From positions 1 to 28,821 of the IMG/VR virus record IMGVR_UViG_3300033997_000105: a stretch of 28,821 nucleotides of DNA, one strand, 5' to 3'. Position numbers and translations under genes: made by a program. Origin of the DNA: a virus. The notes under the pieces are model-generated. The model did not search any database. It was not told where the DNA came from and was given only the letters and a program-made list of their open reading frames with translations. Positions 1 to 5,494 of this stretch are shown piece by piece. The first letter of the stretch is position 1, and the number at the start of each line of letters is the position of its first letter.

Positions 1-33
1 AGCTCGCATCTGGTTCGCCCGCTGGACGCGACC

Positions 34-66
34 AAAAGCAAAAAGGGCGATCCTTGCGGATCGCCC
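34..66 (-). terminator. Intrinsic terminator downstream of tRNA-Val
   Basis: Read on the minus strand, a 9-bp perfect stem (45-53 with 58-66) closes a GCAA loop and is followed by a T-rich tract complementary to 34-44. It lies about 10 bases after the CCA end of the tRNA-Val fragment and is oriented to end tRNA transcription. It is therefore most likely the host tRNA terminator, which places bases 1-76 in host DNA. Confidence 0.85.
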
Positions 67-76
67 TCTTCTGATT

Positions 77-126
77 TGGTAGGCACAATTGGACTCGAAC
101 CAACGACCCCCACCATGTCAAGGTGG
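77..126 (-). tRNA. tRNA-Val(GAC), 3' part only
   Basis: On the minus strand this contains an anticodon arm with stem CCACC/GGTGG and loop TTGACAT, giving anticodon GAC (valine). It is followed by a variable loop, a T-arm with the TTCGAGT loop, the 3' acceptor strand GTGCCT and an encoded CCA. The 5' acceptor strand (expected AGGCAC) and a normal D-arm are absent: the bases beyond 126 do not pair with the acceptor. It is a truncated copy, not a functional tRNA. The intact gene is expected at the other prophage end, outside this window. Confidence 0.8.
77..126. other. Prophage attachment site (att) at tRNA-Val
   Basis: The duplicated 3' part of a tRNA gene next to phage DNA is the usual mark of a tyrosine-recombinase integration. 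The phage attP carries the tRNA 3' half, so one junction keeps a whole tRNA and the other keeps only this fragment. Sequence identity with tRNA-Val appears to end near 126-130, so the strand exchange lies within about 50 bp, probably in the anticodon or T-arm region. The left prophage boundary is therefore here. The exact core cannot be fixed without the other junction. Confidence 0.72.
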
Positions 127-600
127 CGGCTCGATCAATCGTAAGCTGCTGATTTTAATAGAATTATCTGACCTTTTAATGGCCTGAAAAACGCCAAAAC
201 TTCCCTATAACAATCAATAACTTAGCGCGTGGTTTTGCAAATAGACCTGCGTAAAGAATTTTCCACAGTCGTCCGCACCCCATGACCGAGGCTCGCAAGT
301 CTGTGGTGCCGGCTTCACGAAGCCATCGGGTGTTCGGACGCTCCATAAGCTGGCGCCAGTTCCCCGCTCGGTCTCCAGCCCGCACCCACAAAGTGGCATG
401 ACGCCACTAGACGCCGCAGCCCGTCTTGGGCATGATGCGACCCATCTAGACGCCTTTAGCACTCACTGACGGCGCCATCGAACCGGTTGGGTGCCGTGCC
501 CTGTGTCTGGTAAACACAAAATAGCGGCGCAGTCTGAGCCAGCCACTTCCCTACCAACCGCTGTAAGGGACTGAGGTGGCAAGTTCTGGGAGGACGTACG
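127..600. other. Intergenic stretch between att site and first gene
   Basis: I see no gene with a credible ribosome binding site here. Two overlapping minus-strand reading frames (176-391 and 214-462) exist but have poor starts and no recognisable protein character. The part at about 150-240 is clearly more AT-rich than its surroundings. The stretch just before the plus-strand gene holds TTGGGT (487-492) and TAAACA (511-516) 18 bases apart, a weak promoter-like pair that I would not rely on. Confidence 0.5.
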
Positions 601-759
601 ATGAGTATGACCGAACTGAACGGTTCAGAGGCTCTCGCTCAGCGCATTTATGCGTTCGGCGCAGCAGCAGCGGCACTCTGTGCTGCTGGTGTCGGTCCAG
701 TAACCGCTACAGTACTGGTGCTCTGTGCTAGCTTCGTGCTGGCCAAAGTAAGAGCCTAA
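601..759 (+). CDS. Small hydrophobic (membrane) protein, 52 aa
   Basis: The only credible plus-strand gene in the window. A strong Shine-Dalgarno (GGGAGGA) lies 7 bases before the ATG at 601, and the frame runs to TAA. The product starts with a short polar segment (MSMTELNGSEALAQRIYAFG), followed by a hydrophobic run of about 27 residues rich in Ala, Val, Leu and Cys, and ends with a short basic tail (AKVRA). It should be a single-pass or hairpin inner-membrane microprotein. It sits between the attachment site and the convergent methylase gene, opposite to all other phage genes, so it could be expressed from the lysogen. The family is unknown to me. Function is open: lysogenic conversion, superinfection exclusion, or a toxin-like peptide are all only inference. 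Confidence 0.6.
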   Translation: MSMTELNGSEALAQRIYAFGAAAAALCAAGVGPVTATVLVLCASFVLAKVRA

Positions 760-764
760 GGCTG

Positions 765-801
765 GAGCCACCACCCCCTGCTGGCGGGTAGGGGGCGGCT
801 C
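765..801. terminator. Hairpin between convergent genes
   Basis: The stem is GAGCC (765-769) with GGCTC (797-801), an internal loop, then CCCCCT (774-779) with AGGGGG (790-795), closing a 10-base loop. It begins 5 bases after the stop codon of the small plus-strand gene and lies 74 bases beyond the methylase stop. No U-tract follows on either strand, so it is not a canonical intrinsic terminator. It may block readthrough between the two convergent genes or protect RNA 3' ends. Confidence 0.45.
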
Positions 802-874
802 ATCTACCACTCCCCATCGGCGACAGCTATACACCGTCAATCTCTGCTCAACCTCGCGAACGACACAAGCGCCA

Positions 875-1669
875 TTAGAACAACTGCCCCAGTTGGTCCG
901 GCTCCCAGTTCATGATCACCAGCTCGCCAGTCACCTCGGCCTGGCCGTGCCGCTGGTTCGCCGTCGTGTACCGGATATCCAGCTGCTCGAAGTGGAACCC
1001 GTCAAAGGCCCGGCGTATGTCCGGATGGTCGTTGATGCTGACCATCACCCTGCCCTTGCAGCGCCGCATGAAGTCGGCCATCCGCTCGTACTCCTCGAAC
1101 GGGAAGTCGACGCCATAGCCCGCGGTCTGCCAGTAAGGCGGGTCCATGTAGAAAAACGTGTGCGCTCGATCGTAGCGCTCGGCACAGTCGAGCCAGGACA
1201 GGTTCTCGACGTAGGTGCCGGCGAGCCGCTGCCACGCTGCTGACAGGTTCTCCTCGATGCGCATCAGGTTTATGGCAGGCCCAGTGGTGGCGGTGCCGAA
1301 CGTCTGCCCGGTGACCTTGCCGCCGAAGGCGTGTTGCTGCAGGTAGAAGAAGCGGGCTGCGCGCTGAATGTCCGTCAGCGTCTCCGGCCGCGCCATCTTC
1401 TGCCACTCGAAGATCTGCCGCGAGCTGAGTGCCCATTTGAATTGCCGCACGAACTCCTCCAGGTGGTTCTGCACCACCCGGTAGAGGTTGACCAGGTCGC
1501 CGTTTAGGTCGTTCAGCACCTCCACCTGGGCAGGCTGAGGGCGCATGAAATAGAGCGCCGCACCGCCAGCGAACACCTCGACGTAGCACTCATGGGATGG
1601 GAACAGTGGGATTAAGCGATCGGCCAGGCGGCGCTTGCCGCCCATCCAGGGAATGATTGGGTTTGTCAC
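875..1669 (-). CDS. Orphan DNA adenine N6-methyltransferase (D12 class, Dam-like)
   Basis: 264-aa protein of the MethyltransfD12/Dam family, which transfers a methyl group from S-adenosylmethionine to N6 of adenine in a specific DNA site. Visible motifs are the N-terminal PWMGGKRRL (about residues 7-15), the AdoMet-binding VEVFAGG (30-36) and the catalytic DPPY (176-179). The start is GTG at 1669. An ATG four bases upstream is out of frame and stops at once, and the Shine-Dalgarno is weak. It is the last minus-strand gene before the prophage end, 117 bases after the outer spanin gene, with no restriction endonuclease beside it. In phages such orphan enzymes usually protect the genome from host restriction or alter regulation. 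The target sequence cannot be read from the protein. Confidence 0.9.
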   Translation of the reverse strand: MTNPIIPWMGGKRRLADRLIPLFPSHECYVEVFAGGAALYFMRPQPAQVEVLNDLNGDLVNLYRVVQNHLEEFVRQFKWALSSRQIFEWQKMARPETLTDIQRAARFFYLQQHAFGGKVTGQTFGTATTGPAINLMRIEENLSAAWQRLAGTYVENLSWLDCAERYDRAHTFFYMDPPYWQTAGYGVDFPFEEYERMADFMRRCKGRVMVSINDHPDIRRAFDGFHFEQLDIRYTTANQRHGQAEVTGELVIMNWEPDQLGQLF

Positions 1670-1785
1670 ATCGGCTCTCGTTTTCCAGGGGCCGGGTCCT
1701 GTTGGCTCTCAAGGTGCTCGAAGGTGGGCCGTTGAAATGTGCGCCGGCCGGGAGCTCCAGCCAGTGCTATTGGGGTATGGCTACG

Positions 1786-2046
1786 CTATCGGCAAGCGGA
1801 AACCGCCGCCTCCAGCTGCTTCTCGTATCCGATCCGCTGCCGACGCTCGGCCAGCAGCGCCCGCACCTTCACTTCCAGGCTGTCGCTCTTGCGCAGGTCG
1901 GCAGCTGCCCAGGGCGGCACCGCGACCTCCGGCGCCCGGCACGGCACCTGCACCGGAACCTCGACGCGCACGTACTGCACCTGCGGCTCAGCACGACCAC
2001 TGCAGCCGGCCAAAGCCAGCGCCAGCACGAACACCAGCATCCTCAT
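1786..2046 (-). CDS. Outer-membrane spanin lipoprotein (Rz1-like)
   Basis: 86-aa protein with an N-terminal signal sequence and lipobox ALAGC at about residues 10-14, so it should be lipidated on Cys14 and sorted to the outer membrane. The mature part contains a Val/Pro-rich stretch (VEVPVQVPC) and a Pro pair, then a charged helix. The ATG at 2046 overlaps the stop of the inner spanin gene as ATGA. Outer spanins join inner spanins across the periplasm and fuse the membranes at the last step of lysis. The separate, end-to-end arrangement contrasts with the fully embedded Rz1 of lambda. Assignment rests on lipobox, size and position after endolysin and Rz. Confidence 0.8.
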   Translation of the reverse strand: MRMLVFVLALALAGCSGRAEPQVQYVRVEVPVQVPCRAPEVAVPPWAAADLRKSDSLEVKVRALLAERRQRIGYEKQLEAAVSACR

Positions 2047-2405
2047 AGGCCAAGCTCCTGGTCGATGATCGAGGTGGCGGCCGCGCACTGGTCACCACCG
2101 GTGCGCTCCTGTTGCAGCCGATTCGCCGCGGCGAAGTCCCCCTGAGCGCTGGCCGCTGCCTCGTCCACGGCCTGCGCCGCCCTGGCCTGGCGCTCGTTCG
2201 CGGCCAGGGTCAGGGCGCCCAGGGCCTTGCCCTGCTCCGCTGCCAGCCCAGCGAGGTTGTCGCGGGCTGCCTTGCAGGTGGCCACCTGGTCCTGCTCGGT
2301 GTCGAGCATCGGGCGGAAGTGGCTGGTGGTGGCCCAAGTGCCGACGGCCATGCCCAGCACGATCAGCAGGCCGGCGCCAGTGAGGCGCAGCGTCCAGGCC
2401 TTCAC
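2043..2405 (-). CDS. Inner-membrane spanin (Rz-like)
   Basis: 120-aa protein with one N-terminal transmembrane segment (about residues 8-26), then a long Ala/Gln/Glu-rich helical periplasmic domain with Cys residues near 44 and 107. This is the normal layout of an inner spanin (N-in, C-out). The start codon is GTG at 2405 and overlaps the endolysin stop (GTGA). The gene ends with an ATGA overlap with the outer spanin. Together with the preceding endolysin this makes a three-gene lysis cassette at the very end of the late operon. Sequence alone does not prove spanin identity, but topology and context agree. Confidence 0.8.
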   Translation of the reverse strand: MKAWTLRLTGAGLLIVLGMAVGTWATTSHFRPMLDTEQDQVATCKAARDNLAGLAAEQGKALGALTLAANERQARAAQAVDEAAASAQGDFAAANRLQQERTGGDQCAAATSIIDQELGL

Positions 2406-2854
2406 GCCAGCGCCCTCCGCACGCCCTCATCGATGACTGCACCCTTGTACGGGTTGCCGCCGTTCTCATGGATGATGACGCTCTCCACGAACACCCACAG
2501 CGTGTAGCGATCCTTGATATCGATCGGGTCGGTGATGCCAACCCCCAGGCGCTTGGCCACAGCAGCGGCATAAGCCTGGGTGTCGTTCTCGTTGCTCGGC
2601 GCCCAGCGGTTGATGGTTTCCAGCACCGTGTCGATGCCCTTCCCGCCAACGCCGGGCATGCCGTCCTTGCCGCGGTAGTTGATCAGCAGCTTGCCCAAGG
2701 CGCGGATACCATTCTCGGGCGAGTCGAAGCGGGCGAAGCGCGGCTTGGCGACGCCCACCTCGACACCCAGCTGTCCCTGCCAGGCGTTGCGGGGGTTGTA
2801 GTCGATGTTGCCGGGGTTGTTGTTGCGCACACCGCGTGCGGTGGATTGGGTCAT
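2402..2854 (-). CDS. Endolysin / peptidoglycan-degrading structural protein (RNNNPGNI family)
   Basis: 150-aa protein beginning with the conserved ARGVRNNNPGNI block (residues 6-17), typical of phage proteins annotated as lysozyme-like endolysin or structural protein P5. The conserved later part includes WQGQ, RFARFDSPENGIRALGKLL and NRWAPSNENDT. It has no signal peptide or membrane segment, so release to the periplasm would need a holin. The ATG at 2854 is chosen because GGAG lies 7 bases upstream, just after a terminator-like hairpin; longer in-frame extensions have no such signal. It is directly followed by Rz and Rz1 genes with overlapping codons, so it is the most likely cell-wall hydrolase of the lysis cassette. 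Confidence 0.85.
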   Translation of the reverse strand: MTQSTARGVRNNNPGNIDYNPRNAWQGQLGVEVGVAKPRFARFDSPENGIRALGKLLINYRGKDGMPGVGGKGIDTVLETINRWAPSNENDTQAYAAAVAKRLGVGITDPIDIKDRYTLWVFVESVIIHENGGNPYKGAVIDEGVRRALA

Positions 2855-2869
2855 GGTTTTTCTCCAGGC

Positions 2870-2892
2870 AAAAAAATACCGCCAGGCGGCGG
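2870..2892 (-). terminator. Intra-operon intrinsic terminator upstream of endolysin
   Basis: On the minus strand, CCGCC/GGCGG (2888-2892 with 2879-2883) closes a 4-base loop and is followed by TATTTTTTTG. It lies between the fibre-chaperone stop (2914) and the endolysin Shine-Dalgarno. It should stop unmodified polymerase before the lysis genes unless antiterminated. Confidence 0.75.
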
Positions 2893-2913
2893 TCGGATTC
2901 TGTTGCGGGGCTG

Positions 2914-3294
2914 CTATGCCGGACGCGAGGGTCGGTGTTCCTCGTGGGGGTAGCCCTCGGCGCCTTCCTTCCAGCGGCGCAGCGCAACACCGTATGCCTT
3001 CCATTGCGATTCCGTTCCCAGCAATGCATCGGGGTCCTCGAACAGGATTGCATCCAAGTTATCTTTAACAACCTGAATTTCGGCGTCTCGCCAAGATTCC
3101 TCACTTGCTATTACGAGTAGTTCTTGCGCAAGCTTTTCAGGACGTTCGAAGTATCGCGAAACTTCATCATCGCTCATCAACACAAGACCTTCGATAATGA
3201 ATCCGTCCTGGCTACCATCAGCTGCATATGCATAGATGGCAGATTCGCCGCCCAAAGGTTCGGGACGATAATATTTCATTTCTTCGCTTTTCAT
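2914..3294 (-). CDS. Tail-fibre assembly chaperone-like protein
   Basis: 126-aa acidic protein. The C-terminal part (QWKAYGVALRRWKEG, then YPHEEHRPSRP) has the pattern of phage tail-fibre assembly proteins, which end in a W...Y..ALR.W segment and a Pro-rich tail. The start is taken as ATG at 3294, with GAGGTG a few bases upstream and 2 bases after the fibre stop; an ATG 21 bases upstream lacks such a signal. The position directly after the tail-fibre gene fits a dedicated chaperone for folding or trimerising that fibre. The gene is visibly more AT-rich than the tail genes, as is the fibre, which suggests the two moved as one module. Confidence 0.6.
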   Translation of the reverse strand: MKSEEMKYYRPEPLGGESAIYAYAADGSQDGFIIEGLVLMSDDEVSRYFERPEKLAQELLVIASEESWRDAEIQVVKDNLDAILFEDPDALLGTESQWKAYGVALRRWKEGAEGYPHEEHRPSRPA

Positions 3295-3296
3295 GT

Positions 3297-4676
3297 TCAC
3301 CTCAATTCTTTCCAACTCGGACCAACCATTGCAACACCGCTACTTGTAGCAAGCGAGTATGTGGCATCAGGAGGTACGATCACCGGTTGACATGCGATAA
3401 TCGCCCCGGTGCTAAACCCTGAGCCGCTGTATGCCGCAGGAACCCCGTTGACATAGAGAACAAAATAGTTGCCGACTTGGCCAGCTTGCGCGGCAACACT
3501 GACTTGGATCGGGCGCCCTGTGCTGTTGACGTAGTTTACGCCCGCTGCGCGTTGTGGCGTCATGTCTTGCCAAGATTGGCCAATGCCGATAGGTGTTGCA
3601 TCGGTCCAGGCTGACCAAATACTGTTTAGCTTACGCCGGGTCATTGTATTAGGACTGACCACAGAGTACGCAATTTGCGTAGCTTCATTCGCGGCTCTAA
3701 TGATGGTCAGCACGTTACCGTAGCCAAACAAGTCGGGTCGCCCCACGGCAGTTTCATTGAACGTATAGAAAGATGTGCTGGTGATAGTGTTCAAGTTGGC
3801 AACAGCAGGTGTTGATGTAGCACCTAACCCCATCCAACCGTCGCCGCTTGCAGTCCCGGTGGTTACTAGTTTGCCGACAGTTGCGTCGTAAGTACCTGCT
3901 ACGACGTCCCCCATAGTCAGGGCTCGGCGCCAGTTCCCCCAAACGCCGCCATAACGAATACGCCAAACGGGCGCCGCACGATTGGTATCATCGGTCGCGT
4001 ACGGATATGCAGTTTGCAGGATATGCGTATCCGAATTGTTATAGATATTGTTGTGTACGTACCAATAAGGCGCGGCAGGATTAGTTGAGGAAAGCCCGAA
4101 CGCAGAGTTTGGCGAATTAGGGGCGCTGTTTGCGACCAGCTCCGGCCACCAACCTTGCGCAAGTATGGTGTTGAAGTTTCGGGTTTCGGAAACGGTGGTA
4201 CACAACGGGCGGGTAACTTCGATCAGCGTTCGCACGCTATCCAATGTAGTCGTACCGACCAACTGCTTACCTGCCGCACCAGCCTGCAAGAACGTCATAG
4301 CCCCCGCGTTGTTGGTAAAAATCGGCAGACGATCAACGTCGGAAACTATCGCTGAAAGCGCCGTCAAATTCACGTGCGACAACTGCGCTGCGATGGCGCT
4401 GCGGCCCTGCGCTGCGGATTCTGCAGCTACCAATGCCCGCCCAGCTGTGCCCGTGGCCAACGCACCGATAGTGTCGACGCCCGTGGCGATCAAGAGTTGG
4501 TTCGCGGCCCATACACTGGCTGCAATGGCAGACAATTTGGGGTTGGCAGGCTGGGCGCCACCAACCCCCTGGTAAAGCTCGGTGAAGTTGTCGTTGGTTT
4601 TCTGAAACGCAGTCCGTGCGTCATCGCCGTCCATGCCATCGGGAGCTGTTCCCAGCTCGATTGTCTTCTGAGCCAT
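3297..4676 (-). CDS. Tail fibre / receptor-binding protein with pyocin-knob domains
   Basis: 459-aa protein. The N-terminal part (FQKTNDNFTELY, residues 24-35) resembles the attachment segment of phage fibres. About residues 165-255 and 295-362 look like two pyocin-knob domains, with the typical pattern of a WRIRYGGVWGNWRRAL-type end and a second SIWSAWTDAT end. The C-terminal about 90 residues should form the tip that meets the host receptor. It is likely a trimeric fibre that binds lipopolysaccharide or another surface glycan, but the receptor cannot be deduced. ATG at 4676 follows a purine-rich AGGAGG signal. Base composition is more AT-rich than neighbouring tail genes, as expected for a frequently exchanged host-range module. 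Confidence 0.8.
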   Translation of the reverse strand: MAQKTIELGTAPDGMDGDDARTAFQKTNDNFTELYQGVGGAQPANPKLSAIAASVWAANQLLIATGVDTIGALATGTAGRALVAAESAAQGRSAIAAQLSHVNLTALSAIVSDVDRLPIFTNNAGAMTFLQAGAAGKQLVGTTTLDSVRTLIEVTRPLCTTVSETRNFNTILAQGWWPELVANSAPNSPNSAFGLSSTNPAAPYWYVHNNIYNNSDTHILQTAYPYATDDTNRAAPVWRIRYGGVWGNWRRALTMGDVVAGTYDATVGKLVTTGTASGDGWMGLGATSTPAVANLNTITSTSFYTFNETAVGRPDLFGYGNVLTIIRAANEATQIAYSVVSPNTMTRRKLNSIWSAWTDATPIGIGQSWQDMTPQRAAGVNYVNSTGRPIQVSVAAQAGQVGNYFVLYVNGVPAAYSGSGFSTGAIIACQPVIVPPDATYSLATSSGVAMVGPSWKELR

Positions 4677-4706
4677 GCGGCCTCCTGAATAGTCGTTGCG
4701 GCACGG

Positions 4707-4961
4707 TCAGAAAGCCGGCCCCCAGATCGCGCCGTTGTTGCACTCGAACCGCCGGTAGGTCTTGACCCGCACCGATACCGAGGGCGAGAACGACGGGGCA
4801 ACACCGGTGACCGAGACTGTGCTCTGTTCGGTCACCAGCTCGTGCTTCTTAAGCAGCTCGTCAGTCGGGCGGCACTCGTGCTTGTCGCGGTACTCTGCCC
4901 ACCCGCTGGCACATCCGCCCAAGACCAGGGCGCTCGCCAACATCAGCAACTTATGGTTCAT
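4707..4961 (-). CDS. Small lipoprotein inside tail-fibre module
   Basis: 84-aa protein with a signal sequence (MNHKLLMLASALVLGGC) and lipobox LGGC, so lipidation at Cys17 is expected. The mature part is polar and has two more Cys residues. The ATG at 4961 is preferred over a TTG one codon upstream, because GGAGAG lies 6 bases before the ATG. It overlaps the end of the preceding 62-aa gene. It has no obvious virion role. Phage lipoproteins in tail regions are often superinfection-exclusion factors that mask a receptor (T5 Llp and phi80 Cor are known examples of this function), so that is a reasonable guess, not a demonstration. Confidence 0.65.
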   Translation of the reverse strand: MNHKLLMLASALVLGGCASGWAEYRDKHECRPTDELLKKHELVTEQSTVSVTGVAPSFSPSVSVRVKTYRRFECNNGAIWGPAF

Positions 4962-5139
4962 CAATACTCTCCGGCTTCGGGTGCCGCTCTTTCACGGCCT
5001 TTATGTTTTCGTAGAATCTTTCTGCAATCGGGATCTCGCCGCGATGCATTGCATGCCACAAGTCATCAAGTTGACTTTCGATTGACGGGTACGCTGCAAC
5101 GCGCAGCGCCTCATAGTTGGATCGATGTTCGATTTTCAT
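4951..5139 (-). CDS. Small phage protein (YPSIESQLDDLWHAM type)
   Basis: 62-aa soluble protein with a central AYPSIESQLDDLWHAMHRG block and IPIAERFYENIKAVKERHPKP near the end. This pattern recurs in small proteins found close to tail-fibre genes of many phages, but I know no proven function. ATG at 5139 lies inside the end of the upstream gene (28-base overlap), with GAGGTGATGT just before it. Its stop overlaps the start of the lipoprotein gene, so the two should be translationally coupled. Confidence 0.65.
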   Translation of the reverse strand: MKIEHRSNYEALRVAAYPSIESQLDDLWHAMHRGEIPIAERFYENIKAVKERHPKPESIDEP

Positions 5140-5494
5140 ACATCACCTCAAAGTCAGCGTACGGCCAAAGAGAAATCGATATCCGGAACAATCCCGAACG
5201 ATCAAACCACAACTCAATATCCGTACCGTCGGCCTTGTAGTTCTCGCCATCGATAGTGATAGAAGCCCCCGACTTCACTCCTTTGATCACCGCCCCGTCC
5301 ACATAAACGCCCATGCTCGGGCGCTCAACAATCTCTCCGCCTGCGACATAGTGCCTGTCCCAGTCAATAACGTAGCCCTGCGGAAGAACAAGGCGGTCGC
5401 GATATTCTTCAAGTTCAGAGACAGCCTTATCGCTGGTCGGGTAGTTGATGACGGAAAGGATTCGCCCCGACTCATCATACTCGACAATGTTCAA
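5111..5494 (-). CDS. Phage tail-associated hypothetical protein
   Basis: 127-aa protein, predicted mostly beta (alternating hydrophobic pattern, for example ASITIDGENYKADGTDIELWFD). The start is TTG at 5494, overlapping the end of gpJ by 4 bases, with a strong GGAGG 7 bases upstream (inside the gpJ gene). Its place right after the host-specificity protein J and before the fibre suggests a fibre-adaptor or baseplate accessory role, but I do not recognise a named family. AT content rises here compared with J, marking the start of the variable fibre module. Confidence 0.6.
   Translation of the reverse strand: MNIVEYDESGRILSVINYPTSDKAVSELEEYRDRLVLPQGYVIDWDRHYVAGGEIVERPSMGVYVDGAVIKGVKSGASITIDGENYKADGTDIELWFDRSGLFRISISLWPYADFEVMYENRTSIQL

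Noticed and set aside
282-401. 39-aa plus-strand frame starting ATG ACC GAG
   Set aside because: No Shine-Dalgarno and an Arg/Ser-rich product typical of random reading of GC-rich DNA.
176-462. Two overlapping minus-strand frames of 71 and 82 aa near the att site
   Set aside because: Poor starts, no ribosome binding site and no protein pattern; they overlap each other in different frames, so at most one could be real.
503-517. Inverted repeat GTGTCTGGTAAACAC before the small plus-strand gene
   Set aside because: Only 5 of 6 arm positions match and the loop is unpaired; it may be chance, so I do not call it an operator.
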